A stretch of DNA of 64,000 nucleotides from Campylobacterota bacterium (GTDB taxonomy: Bacteria; Campylobacterota; Campylobacteria; Campylobacterales; Sulfurimonadaceae): contig JBFMGG010000007.1 of NCBI GenBank assembly GCA_040752835.1, forward strand, positions 1 through 64,000, in the 5' to 3' direction. This document shows, piece by piece, positions 8,863 through 18,299 of the stretch. A model generated the notes under the pieces. The model was not told where the DNA came from, did no database searches, and saw nothing but the letters and a program-made list of their open reading frames with translations. Made by a program: the position numbers and the translations under genes. Numbering within the stretch: position 1 is the first letter of the stretch; each line of letters starts with the position of its first letter.

Positions 8863-10659
8863 TTGCCTCTTCTCGTATTTTTGTGTGCGATGAGTTTGGC
8901 GGTCTGGGGAACGCCGACCGATAAACTCATCGCACTCTCCCGTGATATGAATCTTTCCGATACCCGATACTGGCATCTGCTCATGCATGCCCCGTACCAG
9001 GAAAGCGAGATCGACGACCCGGCGTTTTTTCTTTCGCCAATGGGGAAAAACGATCCCCGCGCCGAGCTTGAAGCAACGATCCGCCGTCTCAACGACGACG
9101 TGAACCGTAGCGATGAAAGCCCTTTTTGCCGATTCCCCGCCCGGAGGGCGTGGCTGGAGAAAGAGCTACACGTCTCCTTCGGCCGGGGGGAATGCCGTGA
9201 ATACGAAACGCTGCTTGAAAAACTGGATCCCCAAAAGGTAACCCTCGTCTTTCCGAGTGCGCACATCAATTCGCCCGCGTCGATGTTCGGCCATACCTTT
9301 TTGCGGATCGATTCGTCGATGGAAAGCAAGCTGATGTCGTACGCGATCAATTATGCCGCCCATACGCAGGACACCAACGGATTGCTGTTCGCCTACAAAG
9401 GGTTGTTCGGCGGATACTACGGCTATTATTCGATGCTGCCGTATTACGAAAAACTCAAAGAGTACCGTGATACCGAGACCCGGGACGTCTGGGAATACGA
9501 TCTGAACCTCACCCGCGATGAGGTCATGGCGATGGTGCGGCACATCTGGGAACTCCAGCGGATCAATTCGTGGTACTATTTTTTTGACGAAAATTGCTCG
9601 TATCATATGCTCTGGCTGACGGAAGTGGCGCGACCGAGTGTGCGGCTGCGCGAACATTTCTTTTATTACGTGATCCCTCCCGAGACCGTACGGGCGTTCG
9701 AAGCCGAGGGACTGGTGGAAGCCAGACACTACCGTCCTTCCAAACGGACGAAACTGCTCGAATACGAGCGTCGCCTTTGCGCGGAGGGGATTTCAGCGGT
9801 ACACGCGCTGCAGGAAGGGAAAATGGAACCCGGCGACCTGGAAACATCGGGAATGTCGATCCAGGAACGACGTTACGTTCTCGAAGCGGCGGCCGAACTG
9901 GTCGAATACCGCTACATCGAAGGAAAAATCCCCAAAGAAGTCTATGCCAAACGCTATCATGCACTCCTCTCCCAGCGGGCTTTGCTGGGGAAAGGAGAAC
10001 CCTTGGTAGTCGATGAAAAAGCCAACCCCGATACGTCACATAACGCCGCTCGCATCCGGCTGGCCAAAGGGTGGGGGGATGAACGCTCTCCCGTGCTGAT
10101 CGGATGGCGGCCGGCGTTTCATGATCTTGAGGAAGACGATACGGGGCATCTGGCAGGTGCCCAGATCGAGTTTCTCGATACGCTTTTGGGGGTTGAGGAC
10201 TCGAAAGTGACCCTGGAAAAGTTTACCCTCCTTTCACTCGCTTCGATCGCTCCGGTGAGCCGCTTTTTCAAACCTTTTTCCTGGCGGATGAAAAGCGGGT
10301 GGGACCGCGAGTACGGCGGAGATCGCCTCAGTTTCGTCACCCGCGTAGGTGCGGGGGCGGCGCTGGGCGAGGATCGGCTCTACGGTTATCTGTTGAGTGA
10401 ACCGGAAGTGCGGCTCGGGTTTGATACGGATGCGGGGATCGGGTTGTGTGTCGGGGGAGGCATCACCTGGACGGGACGGATGAAAACATCGTTCGAAGCA
10501 GCCCGCATCGGTTACATTGAAGCCCCATGGAAGACGAAAATTTCGTTTTCGCACCTGTGGCAGTGGGGGAGCGGCGGGAATCTGTTCGCCGCCTATGAAA
10601 TCCACGATCAGCATACGCGTGAAGAGCGGATACGGTTCGGGACGAACCTCTATTTTTAG
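8863..10659 (+). CDS. Lnb-like (DUF4105) periplasmic protein with barrel-like C-terminus
   Basis: A 598-residue exported protein. The TTG start at 8863 follows TAAAGG at 8851-8856 and gives a short signal peptide (about 1-16). Residues about 120-270 carry the Lnb/DUF4105 domain, a permuted NlpC/P60-like thiol fold. SMFGHTFLR supplies His144 and DENCSYH supplies Cys245, the probable catalytic pair. Enterococcal Lnb moves an acyl chain within lipoproteins; Gram-negative members are not defined to my knowledge. The last 250 or so residues alternate polar and hydrophobic positions and end in an aromatic FGTNLYF, like an outer-membrane beta-barrel. It stands between the DUF3015 gene and tal. Acyltransferase activity is inference. 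Confidence 0.72.
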   Translation: MPLLVFLCAMSLAVWGTPTDKLIALSRDMNLSDTRYWHLLMHAPYQESEIDDPAFFLSPMGKNDPRAELEATIRRLNDDVNRSDESPFCRFPARRAWLEKELHVSFGRGECREYETLLEKLDPQKVTLVFPSAHINSPASMFGHTFLRIDSSMESKLMSYAINYAAHTQDTNGLLFAYKGLFGGYYGYYSMLPYYEKLKEYRDTETRDVWEYDLNLTRDEVMAMVRHIWELQRINSWYYFFDENCSYHMLWLTEVARPSVRLREHFFYYVIPPETVRAFEAEGLVEARHYRPSKRTKLLEYERRLCAEGISAVHALQEGKMEPGDLETSGMSIQERRYVLEAAAELVEYRYIEGKIPKEVYAKRYHALLSQRALLGKGEPLVVDEKANPDTSHNAARIRLAKGWGDERSPVLIGWRPAFHDLEEDDTGHLAGAQIEFLDTLLGVEDSKVTLEKFTLLSLASIAPVSRFFKPFSWRMKSGWDREYGGDRLSFVTRVGAGAALGEDRLYGYLLSEPEVRLGFDTDAGIGLCVGGGITWTGRMKTSFEAARIGYIEAPWKTKISFSHLWQWGSGGNLFAAYEIHDQHTREERIRFGTNLYF

Positions 10660-10707
10660 CTCTTTTTGGGCATAATAACTTCACTTTGCATTAGGGAGCC
10701 TTTTTTT

Positions 10708-11691
10708 ATGTACATCGCCGAATCACGTTTCGCCCTGTGGGCCGATTTTATCGAGCGGACCTTTCTGGATGAAGGGTTCAAAGATCTCATTTCGGGAGGG
10801 ATTATCAACGGTGCAACGTCCAACCCCGCGATTTTCAAAAGCGCGATCTTGACCTCTCCGGCGTACAAGGAACAGCTCTCGGGGCTGGGAGAACTTTCGG
10901 CAAAAGAGAAATACGAGGCCCTGGCGGTCTATGACATTCAAAAAGCGGCCGATATCCTGCGCCCCCTCTACGATGCGGGAGACGACGGTTACGTCAGTAT
11001 CGAAGTCGATCCGTTTTTGTGTGAGGATGCGGAGGGGACGATCAGCGAAGGGATCCGGTTGCATGCGACGATCGGTCGCCCCAACGTGATGATCAAGGTA
11101 CCGGCGACGGAAGCAGGTTATCAGGCTATGGAAGCACTCGCGGCGAGGGGCATTCCCGTCAACGCGACGCTGATTTTTTCGGTTTCCCAGGCGATCTCCT
11201 GCGCCCGTGCGTTTGAACGTGCGGCGGCAAAAGCGTCCGCGCCGGCCGACACGGTGATCAGCGTCTTCGTCAGTCGAATCGACCGCGCGATTGACGCGAT
11301 CCTCGCTTCCAAAGGGGTTGCTCCTGGGCTGACGGGGATCATGAATGCCGCAGACATCTATAACCGCGTCGAAGCGCTACGCGTCCCCAAATGCCGGGTG
11401 CTGTTTGCCAGCACGGGAGTGAAGGGAGAGGATATGCGGGCCTCGTATTACGTCGATGAACTGCTGGCTCCCGGAAGCGTCAACACTGCCCCCGTTCCGA
11501 CGATCGAGGCGTACGTTCGCGGGGGCGACAAAACGATGAAGCTGCCGCTGGCGGAATCGACGATCCAAGAACACATGAATGCGGTTGCCACCGCGGGGGT
11601 ATCGATGGAAAGCATCATCGACGCACAGATCCGAGAAGGGCTCGAAGCCTTCAAGATCGCATTTGACGAGATCCTAAGCGCACTGGAGTAA
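10708..11691 (+). CDS. tal: Transaldolase
   Basis: A 327-residue transaldolase of the longer type. It moves a dihydroxyacetone unit between sugar phosphates in the non-oxidative pentose phosphate pathway. SNPAIFKSAI (about 38-47) and MIKVPAT (128-134) are conserved; Lys130 is the Schiff-base residue. The ATG at 10708 was chosen over 10666 because AGGGAG stands just before it and the protein family begins there. A CATAAT at 10671-10676 may be its -10. pilT follows after seven bases. Confidence 0.93.
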   Translation: MYIAESRFALWADFIERTFLDEGFKDLISGGIINGATSNPAIFKSAILTSPAYKEQLSGLGELSAKEKYEALAVYDIQKAADILRPLYDAGDDGYVSIEVDPFLCEDAEGTISEGIRLHATIGRPNVMIKVPATEAGYQAMEALAARGIPVNATLIFSVSQAISCARAFERAAAKASAPADTVISVFVSRIDRAIDAILASKGVAPGLTGIMNAADIYNRVEALRVPKCRVLFASTGVKGEDMRASYYVDELLAPGSVNTAPVPTIEAYVRGGDKTMKLPLAESTIQEHMNAVATAGVSMESIIDAQIREGLEAFKIAFDEILSALE

Positions 11692-11698
11692 ACCGGAC

Positions 11699-12901
11699 AT
11701 GAACGAACAGATCCAACGTCTGCATCAAGTCGACGTCAACCAGCTCAATTTCGAGGTTTTGAAAAAGATCCGCGGCTACCTTCGACGGATGGTCGAAGCG
11801 GGGGGAAGCGATCTTCACGTAAAGGCCAATTCCGTCGTCCGTGCGCGGATCAACGGCGATATCGTTCCGCTTTCGGGGGAAATCCTGTCCAAAGACGACG
11901 CTCTGATTTTTGCCAAAGAACTGCTCCGTACCCGTTTCCCCGAGCTGGTCGAGAAAAAAGAGCTCGACCTGGTGTACCCGTTTGACGAAAATACCCGTTT
12001 CCGTATCAATATCTTTTTCCAGATGGAAGGGATTTCCGCCGTTTTCCGTCTGATACCGGTGAAGATCCTGACCATCGACCAGCTCAACATGCCCGAAGTC
12101 GTACACAGCTTTACCCAGATCGAACGGGGACTGGTACTGGTCACCGGGGTGACGGGGAGCGGTAAATCGACGACGCTGGCGGCGATCATCGACGAAATCA
12201 ACAACAACCGCCGCAAACACATCATTACGATCGAAGATCCGATCGAGTTCGTCCACAAAGACCGTAAATGCATCATCAACCAGCGCAGCGTCGGTCAGGA
12301 TACCCGGAGTTTCAGTTCGGCTTTGCGTGCCGCCTTGCGGGAAGACCCCGATATCATCCTCGTCGGCGAGATGCGTGACGTCGAAACGATCGAAATCGCG
12401 CTCCATGCCGCCGATACCGGTCATCTGGTTTTCTCGACCCTCCATACCCTCGATGCGAAAGAGACGGTGAACCGTATCATCTCGGTGTTCCCGCATGAAG
12501 AGCAAAACCGCGTGCGGATGACGCTCGCTTCGGTACTCAAAGGGGTCATTTCGCAGCGGCTCGTCCCGACGGTAGACGGAAAACGGGTTGCCGCCTTGGA
12601 AGTTTTGGTCCGCACTCCCCGGATCGAGCAGCTGATCGCGGAGAACCGCGATATCGAAATCCCCGATACGATCGCGGAAGGGAAAGAACTCTACAAATCC
12701 CAGACGTTCGACCAAGCGTTGCTTGACCTCTATCAGGCGGGACGGATCAGCCGTGAAGAGGCGCTGTCCTACGCAACGTCGTCGTCGGATCTGAAGCTCA
12801 AAATGGAAGGGCTGAGTTCCAAAGTCGACAAAGACAAACTGGGTGTCGACGATTCTCCCAAGGAGTTCCGAGAAGAAGACTACATCGGGCTCAAACGCTG
12901 A
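11699..12901 (+). CDS. pilT: PilT-type secretion/retraction ATPase
   Basis: A 400-residue GspE/PilT superfamily ATPase. The N-terminal domain begins with GGSDLHVKA (about 37-45), typical of PilT. The ATPase core has Walker A GVTGSGKSTT (about 150), an Asp box, Walker B ILVGEMRD and a His box HTLDA. The C-terminal part with the MQTFDQ-like sequence KSQTFDQALLDLY is the PilT retraction-motor signature. PilT powers type IV pilus retraction for twitching and DNA uptake, which would fit with the ComEA-like gene in this window. No other pilus gene is nearby. PilU is an alternative. Confidence 0.85.
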   Translation: MNEQIQRLHQVDVNQLNFEVLKKIRGYLRRMVEAGGSDLHVKANSVVRARINGDIVPLSGEILSKDDALIFAKELLRTRFPELVEKKELDLVYPFDENTRFRINIFFQMEGISAVFRLIPVKILTIDQLNMPEVVHSFTQIERGLVLVTGVTGSGKSTTLAAIIDEINNNRRKHIITIEDPIEFVHKDRKCIINQRSVGQDTRSFSSALRAALREDPDIILVGEMRDVETIEIALHAADTGHLVFSTLHTLDAKETVNRIISVFPHEEQNRVRMTLASVLKGVISQRLVPTVDGKRVAALEVLVRTPRIEQLIAENRDIEIPDTIAEGKELYKSQTFDQALLDLYQAGRISREEALSYATSSSDLKLKMEGLSSKVDKDKLGVDDSPKEFREEDYIGLKR

Positions 12902-12942
12902 CGCGGAACGAAAACTTTAGGATACGATAAGGTTTTTTTAAG

Positions 12943-12948
12943 TATAAT
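12943..12948 (+). promoter_or_regulatory. -10 box of the rplY operon
   Basis: A perfect TATAAT lies 32 bases before the chosen rplY start, preceded by a T-run, the typical promoter shape in this phylum. It probably drives the long rplY to fliH gene run. Confidence 0.55.
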
Positions 12949-12979
12949 CCGTCCCATTTTATTTTTGAAGGACATGATT

Positions 12980-13516
12980 ATGCTAGAAGGCATTGTAAGA
13001 GAGAGTATTGGCAAAAGCGCGACGAAAGCGTACCGCCGTGATGGTTATCTCATTGCCAACATCTACGGAAAAGGGCTTGAAAACGTTCACGCCGCGTTCA
13101 AAATGAACGACTTTATCCGTACCGTTCGCAACAAAGAGACCGTAGCGTTCCCCGTTAACGTCGGCGGAAAAGAGATGAACGTTGTCGTTCAGGGGTATGA
13201 GTCTCACCCGGTTTCAGGAAACCTGTTGCACGTTGATCTGATGGTAGCTCAGCCGGGTGTCGTCACCCACTATCATGTACCGGTTAAACCGTTCGGAAGC
13301 CCGGTCGGTTTGAAAAACAAAGGGATGTTGTACGTTGCGAAAAAACGCCTTCGCGTTAAAGCCGCGATCGAAAACCTCCCCAACGCGATCGAAATCGATG
13401 TTTCTCCGCTCGACCTGGGCGATTCCGTCCTCGTTCGTGACCTTCCGGTTATGGAAAACGTGAAATTCACCGATTCAGACCGCGTATCGGTTCTGAGCGT
13501 CATCAAAGCGAAATAA
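12980..13516 (+). CDS. rplY: 50S ribosomal protein L25/general stress protein Ctc
   Basis: A 178-residue L25 of the long, Ctc type: an N-terminal 5S-rRNA-binding L25 beta-barrel (about 1-90) followed by the C-terminal TL5 domain. It binds 5S rRNA in the large subunit. The start at 12980 (MLEGIVRES) was chosen because GAAGGA at 12967-12972 is seven bases away; upstream TTG 12965 and ATG 12974 are too close to or overlap that site. pth follows after two bases, an arrangement common in bacteria. Confidence 0.93.
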   Translation: MLEGIVRESIGKSATKAYRRDGYLIANIYGKGLENVHAAFKMNDFIRTVRNKETVAFPVNVGGKEMNVVVQGYESHPVSGNLLHVDLMVAQPGVVTHYHVPVKPFGSPVGLKNKGMLYVAKKRLRVKAAIENLPNAIEIDVSPLDLGDSVLVRDLPVMENVKFTDSDRVSVLSVIKAK

Positions 13517-13518
13517 TC

Positions 13519-14067
13519 ATGCTGATCGTCGGTCTGGGCAATCCCGGCCCGGCGTATGAGCGTACCCGGCATAACGTCGGCTTCATGGTGATCGACGAAC
13601 TTTGCCGTCGCCGCAGCGTTCAATCCGTTTCAAAGAGCTCCTTCGAAGGGGAGTTGTTTAAAATGGGGGAACATTTTCTCCTCAAGCCTACCACCTACAT
13701 GAACCTTTCGGGCAAATCGGTCCTCTCCGTTAAAAATTTCTATAAAATCGACGACGTCATCGTCATCCACGACGACCTCGATCTTCCATTCGGTGCGCTT
13801 CGCTTCAAAAAAGGGGGCGGGCACGGCGGGCATAACGGGCTCAAGTCCACCGATGCGGCCATCGGGCCCGATTATATCCGCGTCCGGATGGGGATCGGAA
13901 AACCCGAACACAAATCGCAGGTGGCCGATTACGTCCTCCATCCGTTTACGGCCGATGAAAACCTTCGCCTTCCTGAATGGATTTCGAAAGCGGCGGACGC
14001 CGTCGAAATGCTTCTTCGCGCGGATTGCGCCGACGTGGCTTCCAAATGCTCCCTCAAGGGAATGTGA
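13519..14067 (+). CDS. pth: Peptidyl-tRNA hydrolase
   Basis: A 182-residue Pth that frees tRNA from peptidyl-tRNA released by stalled ribosomes. GLGNPGPAYERTRHNVGF near the N-terminus contains the catalytic His (about residue 20). HDDLDLPFG supplies the conserved Asp pair, and GGGHGGHNGLKS is the family signature. It lies immediately after rplY. Confidence 0.96.
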   Translation: MLIVGLGNPGPAYERTRHNVGFMVIDELCRRRSVQSVSKSSFEGELFKMGEHFLLKPTTYMNLSGKSVLSVKNFYKIDDVIVIHDDLDLPFGALRFKKGGGHGGHNGLKSTDAAIGPDYIRVRMGIGKPEHKSQVADYVLHPFTADENLRLPEWISKAADAVEMLLRADCADVASKCSLKGM

Positions 14068-14122
14068 GTTTTATAGCTTCGTTTGGATACAATAAAGCCT
14101 AACTTTTTGACATTGGGTTTTT

Positions 14123-15211
14123 ATGCTCGCTTTTACGACTTTATCGCTTTTGTACCTGCGCTATTTCTTTATCATTCTGATCGCTCTGGGGAGCTTCATG
14201 GTCGGATTCGACCTGATGGAAAATGCTTCGGAGCTGCCCGACTCCGCCAATCTGGTATTGATCTACATCATGTACAAGGCCTTTTACGCCGTGGATATGA
14301 TGCTGCCGATCTCTTTGGTCTTTGCAATGATCGCGACGTCGGTGGAGATGGTCCGTTCCAACGCGCTGGCGGCCTATTACGCGATCGGGTATTCGAAACG
14401 GCGGATTCTTGCGCCGTTTATCAGCGTAGCCGTACTGATGGTGGGGATCCACATCGTTCTGCACGCTACGAATTTCGCCCGCGCCAACGAATTCGCCAAC
14501 AATCTCCGGGAGACGTCGCAGTTCATCCGTCCCACCAGCAACCTCTTTTTTACCCATGAGGGGAATTATGTCTATTTCGGCAATCTCTATCCCCTGACCC
14601 GCAAGGCCGAAAAAATCCGCATTTTTACGTTTGAAAACGGGCGCCTCAAAGAGGTTCTCAGCGCTTCGGAAGCGGTGTACGACAACGGCTACTGGAACAT
14701 GGACAAAGCCCACGTCATCCGCCCCCCCGAAAGTCTGGCGCTGGACGCTGCGGGGATCGTTACGGAAGATCGGACGAATGTGCGCGCGCTGAAAGATTTT
14801 AAGCCGAAAATTCTCGATCAGGTGTACGAAGGCAAAGCCAATTTCACGATCGTCGACGGGTTCGAAGCCTTGGCACTGCTCGAAAACCAGAACGTAGACG
14901 TCGGCAAAATCGAAAGCGCGATGTTCCGGATCTTCGTGACGCCGTGGTTCGCGGTGATGCTGATCGTGATCTTTTTCTCATATGCCCCCATCAGCGCCCG
15001 TTTTTTGAACTTATCGGTCTTCAGTTTCGGAGCGATCCTCGCCACGCTGCTTGTGTGGGGATTTTTATTTATGATGGGAGAACTCTCGAACAACAAAACC
15101 CTTTCTCCTCTGATCGGCGTCGTGACCCCCGTCGGACTTTTGTTTGCGTTCATGCTGTGGCGGCTTGGAGGTCCCCTAAGGAGAGTTAGGGTAAAATCGC
15201 GACCAAATTAA
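14123..15211 (+). CDS. LptF/LptG family LPS-export permease
   Basis: A 362-residue YjgP/YjgQ-family inner-membrane protein. Hydrophobic segments near residues 8-30, 55-75 and 95-115 precede a periplasmic jellyroll-like domain (about 125-265), and three more membrane segments close the protein. This is the 3+3 LptF/LptG layout that, with the LptB ATPase, extracts lipopolysaccharide from the inner membrane. Whether it is the F or G partner cannot be settled here; its Campylobacter positional equivalent between pth and lysA is usually called LptG. A TACAAT about 14083-14088 could be an internal promoter. Confidence 0.85.
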   Translation: MLAFTTLSLLYLRYFFIILIALGSFMVGFDLMENASELPDSANLVLIYIMYKAFYAVDMMLPISLVFAMIATSVEMVRSNALAAYYAIGYSKRRILAPFISVAVLMVGIHIVLHATNFARANEFANNLRETSQFIRPTSNLFFTHEGNYVYFGNLYPLTRKAEKIRIFTFENGRLKEVLSASEAVYDNGYWNMDKAHVIRPPESLALDAAGIVTEDRTNVRALKDFKPKILDQVYEGKANFTIVDGFEALALLENQNVDVGKIESAMFRIFVTPWFAVMLIVIFFSYAPISARFLNLSVFSFGAILATLLVWGFLFMMGELSNNKTLSPLIGVVTPVGLLFAFMLWRLGGPLRRVRVKSRPN

Positions 15212-15228
15212 ACGAGAAAAGGATAACG

Positions 15229-16431
15229 GTGACCGATTTCAAAGCTTTGGCCCAAACGTACGGTACTCCCTTGTATGTTTACGATTTCGACGCGATGAGC
15301 GCGCAGTTCGAATCGCTGAAAGAGGCGTTTCGCGGACGTAAATCGATTCTGGCGTATGCCGTGAAAGCCAACTCCAATCTCAGTGTCGTCAAACACTTCG
15401 CACAGCTTGGAGCGGGTGCGGACTGCGTGTCGATCGGCGAGGTGCGCCGTGCGCTGATGGCGGGGGTTCCCAAATACCGGATTCTCTTCAGCGGCGTCGG
15501 AAAACGCGATGACGAGATTCGCGAAGCGATCGAAGCCGATATCCTCTACATCAACGTCGAAAGCGAAGCCGAACTCTCCCGCGTCGAAGCGATCGCGGCG
15601 GAACTGGGGGCAACCGCACGGATCAGTATCCGGGTCAATCCCAATATCGATCCCAAAACCCACCCCTACATCTCGACGGGACTGCATGACAACAAATTCG
15701 GCGTCGAGATCGATGCGGCGAAGCGGATGTACATCCTGGCCAAAAACTCTCCGTCGCTCGATCCGGTCGGTATCCACTTCCACATCGGAAGCCAGTTGAC
15801 CGAACTCGAACCGATCTACGAAGCGGCCGTCATCGTCGCCGACCTGCTCCGTTCGCTGCAGGCGATCGACATCGAACTCAAGTTCTTTGATATCGGGGGC
15901 GGACTTGGAGTACGCTACAACGACGAGACGACGATTGCGCCGTACGATTACGCGCAGGCGGTTCTTTCGGCGCTGCGCGGGCTGGATGTTACCGTCGTGT
16001 GCGAACCGGGCCGTTTCCTCACCGCCAATGCGGGGTATTTCCTGACCAAGGTGCTCTACGAAAAACGTAACGGCGAGAAGCGTTTTGTTGTCGTTGACGG
16101 GGCAATGAACGATCTCATCCGTCCCAGCCTCTACAAAGCGTACCACCGTATCGAGGCCCTCGGAAAAACAGGGGATGAGAATGCTGCCGATGTCGTCGGG
16201 CCGGTATGTGAAAGCGGCGATTTCCTGGCGAAAAACTATCCGCTTCCCCCGATGGAACACAACGATCTGCTGGTGGTTCACAGTGCCGGGGCGTACGGTT
16301 TCGGCATGGGAAGCAACTATAACACCCGCGGACGTTCCGCCGAAGTTGCCCTCGAGGATGGCAAGGACCGTCTGATCCGCCGCCGCGAAACTTTTGACGA
16401 CGTTATTGCGTGCGAGCGCGATTACCTGTAG
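15229..16431 (+). CDS. lysA: Diaminopimelate decarboxylase
   Basis: A 400-residue fold-type III PLP decarboxylase that makes L-lysine from meso-diaminopimelate. AYAVKAN (about 42-48) holds the PLP lysine. HFHIGSQ, the glycine-rich GGGLG, CEPGR and CESGDF, the last with the substrate-binding cysteine, are all present. The GTG at 15229 is preceded by GAAAAGGA and gives the family-typical N-terminus. It is followed after nine bases by the HAD gene. Confidence 0.96.
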   Translation: MTDFKALAQTYGTPLYVYDFDAMSAQFESLKEAFRGRKSILAYAVKANSNLSVVKHFAQLGAGADCVSIGEVRRALMAGVPKYRILFSGVGKRDDEIREAIEADILYINVESEAELSRVEAIAAELGATARISIRVNPNIDPKTHPYISTGLHDNKFGVEIDAAKRMYILAKNSPSLDPVGIHFHIGSQLTELEPIYEAAVIVADLLRSLQAIDIELKFFDIGGGLGVRYNDETTIAPYDYAQAVLSALRGLDVTVVCEPGRFLTANAGYFLTKVLYEKRNGEKRFVVVDGAMNDLIRPSLYKAYHRIEALGKTGDENAADVVGPVCESGDFLAKNYPLPPMEHNDLLVVHSAGAYGFGMGSNYNTRGRSAEVALEDGKDRLIRRRETFDDVIACERDYL

Positions 16432-16440
16432 GAAGGTCCG

Positions 16441-17220
16441 ATGTATTTTATCGATGTGCAGGGGACGCTGATCGAGGATAACACCAAGCAGCCCGTTCGG
16501 GGTGCCGTCGCTTTTATCGACCGCCTCAACACCGAAGGGACCCCGTACATGGTCATCACCAACAGTACGAAAAATCCCAGTGACGAGTTTTTGGGATACC
16601 TGAACGCAATCGGACTGGCGATACCCCCCGAGAAATATCTCGATCCCCTGATGATGCTTGAAAGCCGTATCGGCAAAAGTGAAAAAATCGCGGCATACGG
16701 TTCGGAGCCGTTTCTGAACGTCGTCCGCGCGATGGGGTACATGCTCGATTACCGCTGTCCCGATGCCGTCCTCATCGCGATCAAAGAGGATTTCACCGCC
16801 GAAGAATACGCGCAGATGATCGAATTCCTTCTCGCGGGCGCGCGTCTCATCGGCATGCACGAGACTTCGCTCTACGTCAAAAACCACAAACGCTATCCGG
16901 GGGTGGGGGCAATCCTGAAAATGCTCGAATTTGCGACTTCCGTCCCTTATGCCGTCGTCGGGAAACCGAGCGGGCCGTTTTTTGACGAAGCGCTGCGGCG
17001 TTTGCGCCTGCAGCACCCGGGAGCACGGTATGCTGACGTCACGATCATCAGCGACGACGTCAAAGGAGATCTGGTAGGCGCGCAGAAGCTGGGGATGAAA
17101 GGGGTGTTCGTTCTCAGCGGAAAAATCCGTAACGCCGATGAAATATTGCCCTCGCTCGACCCCGCCGAACGTCCGAGTGCCGTCTATTCTGATATGCAGG
17201 AAGTATTGGAGAAACTATGA
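16441..17220 (+). CDS. HAD-IIA family protein with altered motif I
   Basis: A 259-residue NagD/HAD-IIA-type protein. Motif I reads FIDVQGTL: nucleophile Asp5 is present, but the second Asp, the general acid/base in phosphatases, is Gln7. Motif II (ITNST, about 40-44), motif III lysine (VGKPSG) and motif IV (ISDDVKGD) look intact, and the IIA cap lies between II and III. Without the acid/base Asp, phosphatase turnover should be weak or the chemistry different. It sits between lysA and pheA, overlaps the pheA start by four bases, and has a positional counterpart in Campylobacter. Substrate unknown. Confidence 0.8.
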   Translation: MYFIDVQGTLIEDNTKQPVRGAVAFIDRLNTEGTPYMVITNSTKNPSDEFLGYLNAIGLAIPPEKYLDPLMMLESRIGKSEKIAAYGSEPFLNVVRAMGYMLDYRCPDAVLIAIKEDFTAEEYAQMIEFLLAGARLIGMHETSLYVKNHKRYPGVGAILKMLEFATSVPYAVVGKPSGPFFDEALRRLRLQHPGARYADVTIISDDVKGDLVGAQKLGMKGVFVLSGKIRNADEILPSLDPAERPSAVYSDMQEVLEKL

Positions 17221-18299
17221 ATACACTCGAAGAATGCAGAGCGCGGATCGACGAGATCGATAACGCCGTCGTCGAATTGCTGAACCGGCGGATGGAAGTC
17301 GTCCGCCGGGTCGGGGAGATCAAGCATGAAAGCAATACGGCGATTTACCGTCCGGAGAGGGAAAAAGCGATTATCGACCGTCTCACCCTCATGAGCGAGG
17401 AATCGGGAGGATTGCTCAACCGTCAGGCCATTGAAGCGGTCTTTTTGGAAATTTTTGCCGTTTCGCGCAATCTCGAACTTCCCGAACGGATCGCCTATCT
17501 GGGGCCGGAGGGGAGTTTTACCCATCAGGCCGCGGAGTCGCGTTTCGGGGCGATGAGCGATTACCTCTCGCTCGGATCGATCGATGCGGTATTCAAAACG
17601 CTCGAAGCGAAACGGGCGAAATTCGGCGTCGTCCCGATCGAAAACAGCCGTGACGGCGTTGTCGGGGAGACCCTCGATCTTCTGGGAAAAAGCACGGTGA
17701 AAATCGTAGCCGAACTCTACATGCCGATCCATATGGCGTTTGCCACGAAAGCCGAAAAGATTCACCATATCAAGCGGATCTATTCGAAAGACAAAGGGTT
17801 CGGGCAATGCCGTGAATTCCTGCTTGAACACGGTTTGGATACGGTGGAACACATTCCCGTCGAATCGACCGCCAAAGCGGCGATCCTCGCTTCCAAAGAT
17901 CCCGAAGCGGCGGCGATATGTTCGCATATCGCGGCGAAGCTCTACCGCGTTCCGACGTTGTTTGAGAACATCGAAGACACGCATAACAACGCCACCCGGT
18001 TTTTTATCCTCAGCGATTTTAAAAACGGTATCAGCGGTGAAGACAAAACCTCGATTCTCGTACGGCTCAAGGATGCCCAACGGGCGGGGGCGTTGGTCCA
18101 TTTTCTCGAGGATTTCAACAACGCCCAAATCAACCTGAGCAAGATCGAAAGCCGTCCTTCGCGCGACAACGACGGTTTCGGGTATTGGTTTTTCATCGAT
18201 TTTTTCGGACATATCGATGAACCGCGCATTCAGGAAGTAATCCAAAATCATGCAGACGAAGTAACGTGGCTGGGAAGCTACGTCAAGGGAGAATTATGA
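17217..18299 (+). CDS. pheA: Bifunctional chorismate mutase/prephenate dehydratase
   Basis: A 360-residue fusion that makes phenylpyruvate from chorismate for phenylalanine. An AroQ-type chorismate mutase occupies about 1-85 (Arg and Lys residues in [14 protein letters not shown]). The prephenate dehydratase domain begins at [11 protein letters not shown] (about 95) and contains ENSRDG. A C-terminal ACT domain (from about 275) holds ESRPS, the phenylalanine-feedback motif. Start and stop both overlap neighbours (HAD before, hisC after). Confidence 0.95.
   Translation: MNTLEECRARIDEIDNAVVELLNRRMEVVRRVGEIKHESNTAIYRPEREKAIIDRLTLMSEESGGLLNRQAIEAVFLEIFAVSRNLELPERIAYLGPEGSFTHQAAESRFGAMSDYLSLGSIDAVFKTLEAKRAKFGVVPIENSRDGVVGETLDLLGKSTVKIVAELYMPIHMAFATKAEKIHHIKRIYSKDKGFGQCREFLLEHGLDTVEHIPVESTAKAAILASKDPEAAAICSHIAAKLYRVPTLFENIEDTHNNATRFFILSDFKNGISGEDKTSILVRLKDAQRAGALVHFLEDFNNAQINLSKIESRPSRDNDGFGYWFFIDFFGHIDEPRIQEVIQNHADEVTWLGSYVKGEL

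Noticed and set aside
8863-10659. Possible frameshift or pseudogene because no ATG start is present
   Set aside because: A TTG start with good ribosome-binding site gives a signal peptide, and the frame is intact over 598 residues.
15208-17016. 602-residue minus-strand open frame opposite lysA and the HAD gene
   Set aside because: It mirrors two well-recognised genes, has no known motif, and is the kind of open antisense frame produced by codon bias.
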